A DNA stretch of 64,000 nucleotides, taken from assembly GCA_043744255.1 (NCBI GenBank), contig JAYTVA010000075.1:1-64000 (forward strand), read 5' to 3'. How positions within the stretch are numbered: the stretch's first letter is position 1; every line of letters begins with the position of its first letter. Source of the DNA: UKL13-2 sp043744255 (GTDB taxonomy: Bacteria; Pseudomonadota; Gammaproteobacteria; Burkholderiales; Usitatibacteraceae). A program made the translations under genes and the position numbers. Positions 32,357-41,276 of this stretch are shown in pieces. The notes below the pieces were generated by a model, which saw nothing but the letters and a program-made list of their open reading frames with translations, was not told where the DNA came from and ran no database searches.

Positions 32357-32713
32357 CTACGAACGCGCAACCGCCTCGATCATTTGAATGCTTGCCTGAC
32401 GAATGAACATCCGTTCACCAGTAGCGCGCGTGAACACGATCATCCGATTAGCAACATCGAATGCACCAACATCTTCCTTGCGAACTACACCCACGAACAC
32501 CAAGTTTGGTACCAACTTGCCTCCCTTAAGAAATAAGTTGTAAACCTCATCGATGCGAATTGATGACGTGGATGGCATTTCTAATTCTCGCTTGGCGCGA
32601 ATGCGGCGCGTTTGCATGTTCGACGAAATGGTCCCGTAGACGATGAGCAGCCCGATCACCCCAATCACCAGCGCCCAAGCCATTCCGGTGGTAAGGCCTT
32701 GACTACAGTTCAT
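32357..32713 (-). CDS. Small single-pass membrane protein in the rtc operon
   Basis: Protein of 118 residues that I do not recognise. An N-terminal hydrophobic helix (MAWALVIGVIGLLIVYGTI) is followed by a basic patch (QTRRIRAKRELE). A soluble domain of about 75 residues with mixed strands and helices follows (IRIDEVYNLFLKGGKLVPNLVFVGVVRKED...RMFIRQASIQMIEAV). The second ATG (32713) is preferred because GGA lies 6 nt before it, while the first ATG (32719) is too close. It would put a small cytoplasmic domain at the membrane, 51 bp upstream of rtcB. Some rtc operons encode membrane band-7 proteins; this is not one. Confidence 0.6.
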   Translation of the reverse strand: MNCSQGLTTGMAWALVIGVIGLLIVYGTISSNMQTRRIRAKRELEMPSTSSIRIDEVYNLFLKGGKLVPNLVFVGVVRKEDVGAFDVANRMIVFTRATGERMFIRQASIQMIEAVARS

Positions 32714-32832
32714 GTTCATTCCTTTCAGTTATTTCGACGATATTCCTAGTGCAACCCCACGCACCGTCGAGAGCTTGAATCCGTTGCTGCGGTTTTGCTC
32801 GTGCGTGGGGTGCAATTCTTCAACACTCAATC

Positions 32833-32917
32833 TGGTGGACGCGACCGGATTCGAACCGGTTTATTGCCGCCACCGGGGCATTACCCCCGGCTGGCAAAAG
32901 ACGTTGGAAACGCGTCT
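32833..32917 (-). ncRNA. tRNA-like / Y-RNA-like structured RNA in the rtc locus
   Basis: On the minus strand, 85 nt end in CGCGTCC-ACCA and contain a perfect T-arm (ACCGG-TTCGAAT-CCGGT). A 5' strand AGACGCG can pair with CGCGTCC in 6 of 7 positions, making an acceptor stem with an encoded CCA. The middle is not a normal anticodon arm. It is CCGGGG-GTAATG-CCCCGG, extended by GCCA/TGGC, with no clear D-arm. An alternative 7-bp hairpin (AAAGACG/CGTCTTT, 32898-32919) competes with the acceptor stem. In Salmonella the rtc operon encodes Y RNAs with a tRNA-like module, which this resembles. No Ro (Rsr) gene lies in the window. Function is inferred from location and structure only. Confidence 0.65.
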
Positions 32918-33105
32918 TTGAAGCGCGACGCGCTGAATGATCCCCGTGGGACGCCAGTGGGCACCACTCATCGAAGCAACCACCTGCATCTGCAACCGGA
33001 CCTCTCCACCATTTACGCGACAACTGCTGTTACACAGACCACCGCACATTCATCGTTTTAGGTGGTGGCACTCCCTGCTTGCCTGCGCGCCCTTGCTAAC
33101 CCTAT

Positions 33106-33121
33106 TGCAACGCGTGTGCCA
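33106..33121 (-). promoter_or_regulatory. Sigma54 promoter of the rtc operon
   Basis: The minus strand reads TGGCACACGCGTTGCA, matching the TGGCAC-N5-TTGCA consensus at every conserved base. It faces away from rtcR and lies upstream of the tRNA-like RNA and the rtcB-rtcA genes, so transcription would start near 33095. RtcR is a sigma54 activator of exactly this operon type. The activator binding sites upstream were not identified. Confidence 0.85.
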
Positions 33122-33264
33122 ACTATTTTTGCAGCAGCAAAAACAACCATAACCAATTGATTTATTTAACTAAAACGTATTGTTGCCGTGCATATCCGAA
33201 AATGTCAGCGACCTCATATTTCTATGTTGCTATACTTTGTTATCGTTTTTTATCTTTCCGGCTC

Positions 33265-34872
33265 ATGAAAAAAATCGTCATCCTCGGCTTCCTCGGTACC
33301 CAACTCGATTCCGGGCGCGGGAGTCAGCGTTGGGAGCGTTGGCGACCGACGGTGGCGCTCGCGCAGCATCAGGATTTGCAAGTCGCGCGCATGGAGCTTT
33401 TTTATACGGAGCGTCCGGATCGCTACATCGACCAATTGATGACGCAGGTACGTGAGGACATTGCGGCGAGTTCACCCGAGACCGCCGTGAACATGCATCA
33501 ACTGGCCATCACCGACCCGTGGGATTTCGGCGAGGTGTATGCGGCGTTGTTTGATTTCATGCGCAGCTACGCCTTCAAGCCCGATGAAGAAGACTATTGG
33601 GTACACATCACCACCGGCACGCACGTCGCGCAAATTTGCTTGTTTTTACTCGCAGAGGCGCGCTATTTGCCGGGTGCATTGTTGCAGACCGCGCCACCGC
33701 GCAAGCAGGCGGTGGGTAGCCCCGGCACCTATGCGCTGATTGATCTTGATCTGTCGAAATACGACCAGATCGCGACGCGGTTTGCGCTGGAGGAAGCGAA
33801 TGCGGTCTCATTCTTAAAGTCCGGCATCGCGACCAAGAACGCGCGCTTCAACAAGCTGATTGAAGAAATTGAGCGCGTGTCGGTGCGTTCCAAATCACCG
33901 ATGTTGCTGATGGGGCCGACCGGTGCGGGCAAATCGTTCTTGGCCAAACGGGTGTTTGAATTGAAGCGCACGCGCCAGCAACTCAGCGGCAATTTTGTTG
34001 AAGTGAATTGCGCCACGCTGCATGGCGATGGCGCGGGCTCGACCTTGTTTGGGCATGTCAAAGGGGCATTCACGGGTGCCGTCGGCGAGCGTGCGGGGCT
34101 ATTGCGAACCGCGCACAAAGGCTTATTGTTCCTCGATGAAATCGGCGAACTAGGGCTCGATGAACAGGCGATGTTGTTGAAAGCGATTGAAGAGAAAAAA
34201 TTCTTCCCGGTCGGCGGGGATCGCGAAGTGGAAAGTGATTTTCAACTGATCGCGGGCACCAACCGTGATTTGCGCGACGAGATCGCGGCGGGGCGTTTTC
34301 GCGATGATTTGTTTGCGCGCATCAATTTGTGGACGTATCAGCTGCCGAGCCTCGCTGAGCGCAGCGAAGATATTGAGCCTAATCTCGACTACTCACTTGT
34401 CCAATTTTTCAAGGAAAACGGGCAAGTGGTTCGCTTCAACAAAGAGGCCAAGCTTCGCTATATGAAGTTTGCGCAATCGTCTGACGCGCATTGGCGCGGC
34501 AATTTCCGCGACCTCACGGCGTCGGTGGCGCGAATGGCGACGCTGGCGGAAAGTGGGCGCATTACTGAGGAAATGGTGGATGCTGAAGTCGTGCGGTTGC
34601 GCGACCTCTGGCGCGACCGGGTAACGCCTGTCAACCAAGCCGTCGCGCTGGGGGATGTGTTGAGCGCGGACGCGCTGGCCGAAATGGATTTGTTCGATCG
34701 CGTGCAGCTCGCAGCGGTGATCGGGGTGTGTCGCGAGGCGAAGACGCTTTCTGCCGCTGGGCGCGCGCTATTCGCCTCGTCGCGCGCCACTCGTACCAGC
34801 ACCAATGATGCAGATCGGCTGCGAAAATATCTCGCTCGATTTGGTCTCAACTGGGCGCAAATTTCTCGCTAA
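33265..34872 (+). CDS. rtcR: Sigma54-dependent RNA-repair regulator RtcR
   Basis: Transcriptional activator of 535 residues, the usual length. It begins MKKIVILGFLGTQLDSG. The N-terminal CARF domain senses RNA-derived ligands and represses the ATPase when unliganded. The AAA+ domain has Walker A GPTGAGKS and the sigma54-contact loop KGAFTGA. A C-terminal helix-turn-helix completes it. It is divergent from the rtc operon and should activate its sigma54-type promoter at 33106. The ATG at 33265 gives the conserved N-terminus; the frame upstream is shorter and low in quality. A TATACT-type -10 element lies about 30 bp upstream. Confidence 0.95.
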   Translation: MKKIVILGFLGTQLDSGRGSQRWERWRPTVALAQHQDLQVARMELFYTERPDRYIDQLMTQVREDIAASSPETAVNMHQLAITDPWDFGEVYAALFDFMRSYAFKPDEEDYWVHITTGTHVAQICLFLLAEARYLPGALLQTAPPRKQAVGSPGTYALIDLDLSKYDQIATRFALEEANAVSFLKSGIATKNARFNKLIEEIERVSVRSKSPMLLMGPTGAGKSFLAKRVFELKRTRQQLSGNFVEVNCATLHGDGAGSTLFGHVKGAFTGAVGERAGLLRTAHKGLLFLDEIGELGLDEQAMLLKAIEEKKFFPVGGDREVESDFQLIAGTNRDLRDEIAAGRFRDDLFARINLWTYQLPSLAERSEDIEPNLDYSLVQFFKENGQVVRFNKEAKLRYMKFAQSSDAHWRGNFRDLTASVARMATLAESGRITEEMVDAEVVRLRDLWRDRVTPVNQAVALGDVLSADALAEMDLFDRVQLAAVIGVCREAKTLSAAGRALFASSRATRTSTNDADRLRKYLARFGLNWAQISR

Positions 34873-35075
34873 GATTGCCGTGCGTAGCGGCTCCAAGAAC
34901 ACCGTCTGTCGGATTCCCAAAAATCGCCTAGCACTGGATCGAGAAACGAATATAATCAACAAGTTAGAAGGATGATCTCAGCGCCCACTTCGCATTCCTC
35001 GAAGTGACGCCACTGTCTGTCGCGATGCGGCTGGAAAAATCGCACACGCCCGACTGAAAATTTCAGGGAGTTGCC

Positions 35076-37142
35076 ATGCAGGACAATCAGCCATCGGGCT
35101 TTCTTGGAAAGTACCGAGAGATCGTAATCGCGATATTTTTTCTGTTGCTGTTCGCGCTCGCTGCGATTGCGGTGCATTTCTACGCAACCAGTCAAGCGAT
35201 CAACGACGCAGCGGTCGTTAACCTCGCGGGTCGCCAACGGATGGCGACGCAGCGCGTTACCAAGGCCGTGTTCGCTGCCGAGGCGCTACAGAATGCCGGG
35301 CTGTCGCCTGCGGAGCCGCTCAAGGAACTAAAGGTCGCCGCCACGCAGTTTGATGCGACGCAACGTGCGTTCTTGAATGGCGGCACATTGCTCGGTGGCA
35401 GCTCGCAGGAAGTGGTGCTGAAAGCGCTGGAAAGTCCGGCGCAGCAAAATTTATTAAAACAGGTAGGGAGCACTTGGGCGACATATCTATCGCTGATCGA
35501 AGGGCTGACCGGCGGCGCCACGCCGTCGCCTGACGCCACGCGGAAGGCGGCTGACTTTGGTCGCGCCAACAACGCAAAATTACTTGATTTGACCGACCAG
35601 TTTGCCAATGAAATGGAAGCCAATCCCGCTGCACGCGCGACCACGCTGCGCGGGATCCAGATTGCGCTCGGCACGTTGGCACTGCTCACGTTCTTGTTTG
35701 TCTTGTTCAAGTCGTTGCGCAGTCTGCGCGCCCAAGACGACGCCATGGCGGGTGAACTGCGTGAGCATGCGCAGATTCTGGCCAGCGTACGTGAAGGGCT
35801 CTTCCTGCTGAAAAAAGACGGCAAGATCGCAAACAAAATGTCGGCATCGCTACCGCAAATGCTGGGGCGCAACGTCGCACCCGGCACCGACTTCATGGCG
35901 GCACTGAAAGACCTGATTCCGGCGCGCGATCACGAGGCCGCGAAAGAATATGTGGATCTCTTGTTTGGTGACCGCGTGAAGGAGAGTCTGGTCGCCAGCC
36001 TAAACCCATTGAGCCAGCTCGAACTCAAAGTGACCAACGAGATCGGCGAGCCCGCCTCGCGATTTATCAGCATGCAGTTTAGTCGTGTCAAAAGCGGTAA
36101 AGAAATCACCAATCTACTGGTCACCTCGCAGGATGTCACGGAGCGCGTACGCCTGCTGCAAGCCGTGAAAGAGGGCGAGGCGCGGTCGCAGGAAGAGATT
36201 AAGGGCTTACTCGATTTGTTGGAACTGGAACCGGCCGTATCGCGTCGATTCTTGCAGGAGACCGAGACTTCGCTCGACGCGATCAACGATGCGCTGCGTG
36301 AGGCCGGACACTCGCGCGACTATCTGGCGACCATCAACGAAATTTTCCGCCGCGTGCACAAGCTTAAAGGCGATGCGGCGGCACACAAGCTCACGCTGTT
36401 TGAAACGCTCGCGCATCGCTTCGAGGATTTGCTCGACGGCCTGCGCAGCCGTGCCGACCTGAATGGCGACGATTTGCTGTCGATTCCGCCGCACCTCGAA
36501 GATATCTACAGCCGCACCAGCAAACTACGCTCGCTCGCGGAGCGGATGGCGGGTAAAGATGTGCACCTCGCGCAGGCAGCGGCGTCTGGCCACGAATTTG
36601 GCTTCATGCTCGAAGGGTTGGCGGAAAAAGTGGCCACCAACCAGAAGAAAAAAGTGCGTATCACCACCGAAGCGGTGGAATTCAATTCATTGCCTGAAGC
36701 AAAAGCGTCGATCCTGCGCGACATTGCCATCCAGCTAGTACGCAACGCTGTGGTGCACGGCCTTGAAGACGGCAACGAGCGCGTGATGTCGAGCAAAACC
36801 GAAACCGGCTTGATCCACGTTTCATTGAACCGCCTAGAGGGCAACAAGTTTGAGTTCATGGTGCGTGACGACGGACGCGGCATTGTCCCGGAGCACATCC
36901 GCGAATCGCTGGTGCGCAGCGGGCGGTACACCAAGGCGCAGGCGAGTGCCCTGGATGATCGCACCGTGGTGATGAAATTGTTCGAGCCCGGCATCAGCAC
37001 CTCGGCCGCCATTGACGAAGATTCAGGGCGCGGCGTCGGCTTGGACATCGTGGCCGAAAAGGTGAAAGCACTCGGCGCGCAGATCCGACTTGGCACCCGT
37101 CCCAATACATTCACCCAATTCAACGTCACCTTCGACGCCTGA
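35076..37142 (+). CDS. CheA-like hybrid kinase with PilJ-type sensor domain
   Basis: Membrane sensor of 688 residues. A first transmembrane helix (about 10-35) is followed by a periplasmic four-helix domain. That domain contains NLAGRQRMATQRVTKAV, the signature of PilJ-type nitrate/methyl-accepting N-terminal sensors. A second helix (LRGIQIALGTLALLTFLFVLF) and a PAS-like region follow. An Hpt-like helix has the phosphorylatable His428 in RRVHKLKGDAA. An HK-type ATPase domain has the N-box QLVRNAVVHGLED and DDGRGI. It would phosphorylate the adjacent CheY-like protein. The ribosome site GGGAGTTGCC supports the start. Confidence 0.85.
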   Translation: MQDNQPSGFLGKYREIVIAIFFLLLFALAAIAVHFYATSQAINDAAVVNLAGRQRMATQRVTKAVFAAEALQNAGLSPAEPLKELKVAATQFDATQRAFLNGGTLLGGSSQEVVLKALESPAQQNLLKQVGSTWATYLSLIEGLTGGATPSPDATRKAADFGRANNAKLLDLTDQFANEMEANPAARATTLRGIQIALGTLALLTFLFVLFKSLRSLRAQDDAMAGELREHAQILASVREGLFLLKKDGKIANKMSASLPQMLGRNVAPGTDFMAALKDLIPARDHEAAKEYVDLLFGDRVKESLVASLNPLSQLELKVTNEIGEPASRFISMQFSRVKSGKEITNLLVTSQDVTERVRLLQAVKEGEARSQEEIKGLLDLLELEPAVSRRFLQETETSLDAINDALREAGHSRDYLATINEIFRRVHKLKGDAAAHKLTLFETLAHRFEDLLDGLRSRADLNGDDLLSIPPHLEDIYSRTSKLRSLAERMAGKDVHLAQAAASGHEFGFMLEGLAEKVATNQKKKVRITTEAVEFNSLPEAKASILRDIAIQLVRNAVVHGLEDGNERVMSSKTETGLIHVSLNRLEGNKFEFMVRDDGRGIVPEHIRESLVRSGRYTKAQASALDDRTVVMKLFEPGISTSAAIDEDSGRGVGLDIVAEKVKALGAQIRLGTRPNTFTQFNVTFDA

Positions 37143-37172
37143 TTTTTACCGCCAACGCAAACGAGTAGCCAC

Positions 37173-37547
37173 ATGATCCGACTGTTAATCGTCGATGACT
37201 CCAATATCATCCGTTCGCGCATCATGCGCATTGTTATGGCGGGCATGTTGCCGGGAGCGCAAATCGTCGGCCTCGCCCGCGATGGCGCGCAAGCCGTGAT
37301 GATGTTCAAAGCGCAAAAGCCGGACGTGGTGACCATGGACTTGACCATGCCGAATATGGATGGCATCAAGTGCATCGAAGAAATCATGGAGATCGACGCC
37401 AATGTGCCGATCCTGGTGGTGTCAGCACTGGCCGACAAAACCACCGCGATCGCCGCGCTGCGCAAAGGCGCTAAGGGTTTTTTGCATAAGCCGTTTACCG
37501 AACGACAACTGGTCGCCGCACTCAAGGAAGTCATCAGCGACGATTGA
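37173..37547 (+). CDS. CheY-like single-domain response regulator
   Basis: Receiver of 124 residues starting MIRLLIVDDSNIIRSR. The acidic pocket and the phosphorylation site Asp56 in VVTMDLTMPNMDG are intact, as are the Thr/Ser switch position in VVSALADKTTA and Lys in FLHKPF. There is no output domain, so it acts through a partner, as CheY does. It lies 30 bp downstream of the CheA-like kinase and 25 bp before the CheX-like gene. By known biology CheX is a CheY-phosphate phosphatase, so the three genes form a signalling circuit. Confidence 0.93.
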   Translation: MIRLLIVDDSNIIRSRIMRIVMAGMLPGAQIVGLARDGAQAVMMFKAQKPDVVTMDLTMPNMDGIKCIEEIMEIDANVPILVVSALADKTTAIAALRKGAKGFLHKPFTERQLVAALKEVISDD

Positions 37548-37572
37548 ACCTATCTGCACCGGAGATTTGAAC

Positions 37573-38046
37573 TTGAACAAAAAAGACATTAGCGAAAGCG
37601 AATTGCGCGTTTTCATAACCGCCGTAACCGAGTATTTCCACACGCTCGCTGGTGAGCCCGCTGGCGTGCGCTCCGCCTACCTTGGCGAAGACTTATCCGT
37701 GCCGCAGGCCTACGATTACACCGGCCTCATCACCATCAGCGGCGACTATCGCGGCTGCGTGTACTTTAGCTGCCGTCAAGTGCTGTTGCGTCGCCTGCTG
37801 GTCTGTATGGGCGAGAACGATCACTCCGAATCCAATTTGCTCGACGCGGTCGGCGAAGTTGCCAACACCATCGCCGGCAATTCGCGTAAACACTTTGGTG
37901 CGGCCATGGAAATTTCCGTCCCGATCACCATTCACGGTGCGGCAGATACCATCCGCGCCGCCGTGCGCGCACGGCCGTTCGTCATCACCATCGACTGGCT
38001 TGGTCAGGCGGCCATTGTGATGATTGATCTAGAACGCGTAAGGTGA
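37573..38046 (+). CDS. CheX-like chemotaxis phosphatase domain protein
   Basis: Protein of 157 residues. The TTG start at 37573 has GGAG 8 nt upstream; no ATG fits. The sequence shows the CheC/CheX fold: an N-terminal helix (ESELRVFITAVTEYF), a GLITISGDYRGCVYFSC strand, a SNLLDAVGEVANTIAGNSRKHFG helix with the E-x2-N catalytic pair, and a long hydrophobic end. CheX dephosphorylates CheY-phosphate. No flagellar or chemoreceptor genes occur in the window, so the circuit is likely dedicated to another process such as twitching. Confidence 0.8.
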   Translation: MNKKDISESELRVFITAVTEYFHTLAGEPAGVRSAYLGEDLSVPQAYDYTGLITISGDYRGCVYFSCRQVLLRRLLVCMGENDHSESNLLDAVGEVANTIAGNSRKHFGAAMEISVPITIHGAADTIRAAVRARPFVITIDWLGQAAIVMIDLERVR

Positions 38047-38078
38047 GTCTTACCCATCGGCGCTAGAATTCGCTTCAC

Positions 38079-39614
38079 ATGCGTCTACTTCGTTTCCTGA
38101 AAATCCTCTCCGTCGTTATCCGTTTCGGCCTCGATGAATTTCTGCCGAAGGGATTTATTCGCACGCTGATTCGCGGTGCGTTTTTTTGGCGTCATCTGCC
38201 GCAATCGCGTGGCTTGCGCCTACGTCTGGCGCTAGAAAACCTCGGCCCGATCTTCGTCAAGTTCGGTCAGTTACTCTCGACGCGCCCTGATCTTGTACCT
38301 GCCGACATCGCGCAAGAGTTGGCTGGTCTGCAAGACAATGTCCCGCCGTTCGCCGCCGCTGAGGTCGTCGCGACACTAGACCGGGTCTATGCGCGTTCGT
38401 TCCGCGACGTTTTCTCTGCATTCGATCTCACACCGATTGCCAGTGCGTCGATTGCACAGGTGCATTTCGCCACCATCGGCAGTGGCAAGTTGGTGGGTCG
38501 CGAAGTGGCGGTCAAAGTGCTGCGACCCAACATCGCCGACACCATCAGCCATGACGTTGCGTTGCTGTATGTGGTGGCCGACCTGATTGAATTCGCATTG
38601 GCCGATGGCAAGCGTTTGCGACCGCGCGCGGTCGTTTCCGAATTTGAGAAATCGATTCACGACGAACTGGATTTGGTACGCGAAGCATCAAATGCATCAA
38701 CACTGCGGCGCAATTTCATCGACGGTAAGTTGTTGTACGTGCCCGAGGTGTTTTTTGATTACACGCACCGCGAGGTGCTGGTGCTGGAGCGCATTGATGC
38801 GATTCCAGTGAACGACATCGCACAATTGAAAGCGCACAACATCGACATCGCGCGGCTTGCCACCGATGGCGTGAAAATATTTTTTACGCAGGTTTTTCGT
38901 GATGGCTTTTTTCATGCCGATATGCATCCGGGCAATATTTTTGTCGGCAAAAACGGCATCTATTCGGGCGTTGATTTTGGCATCATGGGTTCGCTATCCG
39001 ACGAAGATAAAAGCTATCTCGCGCGCAACTTCGCCGCCTTTTTTGATCGCGATTACAAGGCCGTAGCCGTGGCGCACATCGAGGCGGGCTGGGTGCCTGC
39101 GGGCACACGCGTCGATGAATTCGAAGGCGCGATTCGCAGCGTATGCGAGCCGATTTTTGATAAGCCGTTGAATGAAATTTACTTCGGCAACGTGCTGCTG
39201 CGCCTGTTCGAAGTCTCGCGCCGTTTCAAAATGGAAATTCAGCCGCAGCTGGTGCTGCTGCAAAAGACGCTGCTGCAGGTCGAAGGCTTGGGCCGTCAGC
39301 TTTACCCCGAACTCGATTTGCGCCCAGTCGCACAACCGATTCTGAAACGCTGGATGTCTGACCAGGTCGGCGTGCGCGGACTCATCAAACAGTTCCGCAA
39401 AGAAGGACCGCTCTGGACAAGCACCTTGCCGCAGCTGCCGCGCCTTGTGCATCGCGCGCTCGATGCCAATCCCGGCGAGCAACTCGCGGCCATCGAGCGC
39501 GCCGTCACCCAGGTCGCGCGCACGCAACGTGTGCAGACCACTGTGCTCGCGGCACTGGTGGTGATGCTGATGACATTCGTTGGCGGCTACCTTTACCTGC
39601 TGCTCGCGTACTGA
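38079..39614 (+). CDS. ubiB: Ubiquinone biosynthesis kinase-like protein UbiB
   Basis: Member of the ABC1/ADCK/UbiB atypical kinase family, 511 residues. The KxGQ motif (IFVKFGQLLSTRPDLVP) that blocks protein-kinase activity is present, as are the ATP-binding A-rich loop and DGFFHADMHPGNIFV, the metal-binding region. Two C-terminal hydrophobic segments (QTTVLAALVVMLMTFVGGYLYLLLAY) anchor it in the inner membrane. It is needed for ubiquinone assembly. The E. coli partner ubiJ is not adjacent, but ubiK lies 35 kb away in the window. The gene stands alone between the CheX-like gene and the symporter. Confidence 0.95.
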   Translation: MRLLRFLKILSVVIRFGLDEFLPKGFIRTLIRGAFFWRHLPQSRGLRLRLALENLGPIFVKFGQLLSTRPDLVPADIAQELAGLQDNVPPFAAAEVVATLDRVYARSFRDVFSAFDLTPIASASIAQVHFATIGSGKLVGREVAVKVLRPNIADTISHDVALLYVVADLIEFALADGKRLRPRAVVSEFEKSIHDELDLVREASNASTLRRNFIDGKLLYVPEVFFDYTHREVLVLERIDAIPVNDIAQLKAHNIDIARLATDGVKIFFTQVFRDGFFHADMHPGNIFVGKNGIYSGVDFGIMGSLSDEDKSYLARNFAAFFDRDYKAVAVAHIEAGWVPAGTRVDEFEGAIRSVCEPIFDKPLNEIYFGNVLLRLFEVSRRFKMEIQPQLVLLQKTLLQVEGLGRQLYPELDLRPVAQPILKRWMSDQVGVRGLIKQFRKEGPLWTSTLPQLPRLVHRALDANPGEQLAAIERAVTQVARTQRVQTTVLAALVVMLMTFVGGYLYLLLAY

Positions 39615-39714
39615 ACCTAGTGAGTGGCACCGGTCAATTGTCCCGTCGGCTGCATTTGCTAAACTTTTAGCTCACCGCTGCAACACACCCACCCTAGCGC
39701 CCGGAATATCCGCC

Positions 39715-41187
39715 ATGAATCTATTGCTCGGCCTCGTCGTCTTGTATTTGCTCGGCACACTCGCCATTGGCCTCTACGCCGCCACCCGCGTGAAAACATC
39801 CACCGACTTTGCGCTGGCCGGGCGCAGCTTGCCGCTAGTGATGATCGTCACCACCACCTTTGCGACGTGGTTCGGCGCAGAAACCGTGTTGGGAATCAGC
39901 GCAAAATTCGTGCAGGGCGGACTCAGCAGCGTGGTCGAGGATCCGTTTGGCGCGTCGATGTGCCTGATCTTCGTCGGCATGTTTTTCGCGGCAAAACTGT
40001 ATCGCATGAATCTGTTGACGATCGGCGATTTCTTCCGCAAACGCTACGACAAGAAAGTGGAAATCGCCTGCTCCGTGGCGGTCATTTTGTCCTACCTCGG
40101 CTGGGTCGCCGCCCAAATCACCGCGCTGGGCCTGGTGTTTAACGTGGTCAGTGGTGGCACCATCAGCGTCGATGTCGGCATGGTGATCGGCACCATGTCG
40201 GTGGTGGTGTACGTGATTTTTGGCGGCATGCTGGCGATTGCGTGGACCGACTTCATTCAAATGATCGTGCTGGTGATCGGCCTCTCTATCATCGCCATCA
40301 TGGCGGGCGATCTCGCGGGCGGGCCCGGCAAAGTCTACGATTTGGCGGTGAGCAACGACTGGTTCAAAATTTGGCCGGAACCGAAATTCAAGGACGTCAT
40401 GTTCTTCTTCGCTGCCGCCATCACCATGATGCTGGGCTCGATTCCGCAGCAAGATATTTTCCAGCGCGTGATGGCGGCGAAGGATGCCAAGACCGCTTCG
40501 CGTGGCGCGATGATCGGTGGCTTCGCCTATTTGCTATTCGCGTTTGTGCCAATGTTTATTGTCGCCTGCGCCGTCATCATCATGCCCGAAGAAACCAAGC
40601 GCCTGCTCGACGGCGGCGCGCAAACGACGCAACGCATCTTGCCGACGTTGATCCTCACACATTTGCCGTTTTGGGCGCAGGTGATTTTTTTCGGCGCGCT
40701 ACTGTCCGCGATCAAATCTACCTCGTCCGCAACGTTACTCGCGCCATCCACCAGCTTCGTCGAGAATATCTACAAACATTTCCGCCCCAAACTCACCGAC
40801 AAGCAAGAGCTATTCGCGTTCCGCGTCACGCTCTTTATCTTCACCTGTTGCGTGCTCACCTATGCCATCCTCACCAAAGGCACCTCGATTTACGAAATGG
40901 TTTCGGGTGCCTATCAAGTCACGCTGGTCGGCGCATTCTTGCCGCTGGTGTGCGGCCTCTATTGGAAACGCGCTACCCGAGAAGGTGCACTCGCCTCGAT
41001 CATCTTCGGCATCGTCACGTGGGTCATTTTTCTGTTCACGCCACTGGGCGAGCAGTTTCCCGCGCAACTGGCTGGGCTCATCATGGCAGGTGTGGCGATG
41101 GTGGCAGGCTCGCTACTCACGGCACCGCACGAACACCATGCGCATGCCGCCGGCGATCCACACGCCTCACACCGAAAGGTGGCGTAG
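39715..41187 (+). CDS. Sodium:solute symporter family transporter
   Basis: Inner-membrane secondary transporter of 490 residues in the SSS family (SSSF/PutP fold), with thirteen predicted helices. Signatures include the opening LLGLVVLYLLGTLAIGLYAATRVKTSTDFALAGR, the GAETVLGISAKFVQGG stretch, and FFGALLSAIKSTSSATLLAPST around the sodium-binding serines. The N-terminus chosen at 39715 starts exactly one helix before the family pattern. The C-terminal tail is His-rich (EHHAHAAGDPHASH), possibly binding metal. Substrate is unknown; monocarboxylates, proline and choline are possible by family. Confidence 0.9.
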   Translation: MNLLLGLVVLYLLGTLAIGLYAATRVKTSTDFALAGRSLPLVMIVTTTFATWFGAETVLGISAKFVQGGLSSVVEDPFGASMCLIFVGMFFAAKLYRMNLLTIGDFFRKRYDKKVEIACSVAVILSYLGWVAAQITALGLVFNVVSGGTISVDVGMVIGTMSVVVYVIFGGMLAIAWTDFIQMIVLVIGLSIIAIMAGDLAGGPGKVYDLAVSNDWFKIWPEPKFKDVMFFFAAAITMMLGSIPQQDIFQRVMAAKDAKTASRGAMIGGFAYLLFAFVPMFIVACAVIIMPEETKRLLDGGAQTTQRILPTLILTHLPFWAQVIFFGALLSAIKSTSSATLLAPSTSFVENIYKHFRPKLTDKQELFAFRVTLFIFTCCVLTYAILTKGTSIYEMVSGAYQVTLVGAFLPLVCGLYWKRATREGALASIIFGIVTWVIFLFTPLGEQFPAQLAGLIMAGVAMVAGSLLTAPHEHHAHAAGDPHASHRKVA

Positions 41188-41276
41188 CGATACGCGAAGA
41201 TGCCCTATTGACGGGGTGTTTGTGGCATCACGCCTAGGTAACCGCTGAAATCTTCTCAACGCCATGCGTGGTACCC

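Noticed and set aside
31431..32387. Plus-strand frame of 318 residues opposite rtcB
   Set aside because: His/Arg-rich shadow of a strongly conserved gene.
32833..32917. Calling the element a normal tRNA
   Set aside because: No D-arm, and a 6-nt loop on an over-long stem instead of an anticodon arm.
33061..33085. TGGCAC...TTGC on the plus strand as a second sigma54 promoter for rtcR
   Set aside because: The gap between the two boxes is 7 bases, not 5, so the -24/-12 spacing is wrong.
39620..39645. TGGCAC near the symporter start as a sigma54 promoter
   Set aside because: No TTGC-like box at the required spacing.
40242..41237. Plus-strand frame of 331 residues in another frame of the symporter
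   Set aside because: Composition (Arg/His/Ala-rich) is typical of a GC-rich frame shadow; the symporter frame is well conserved.
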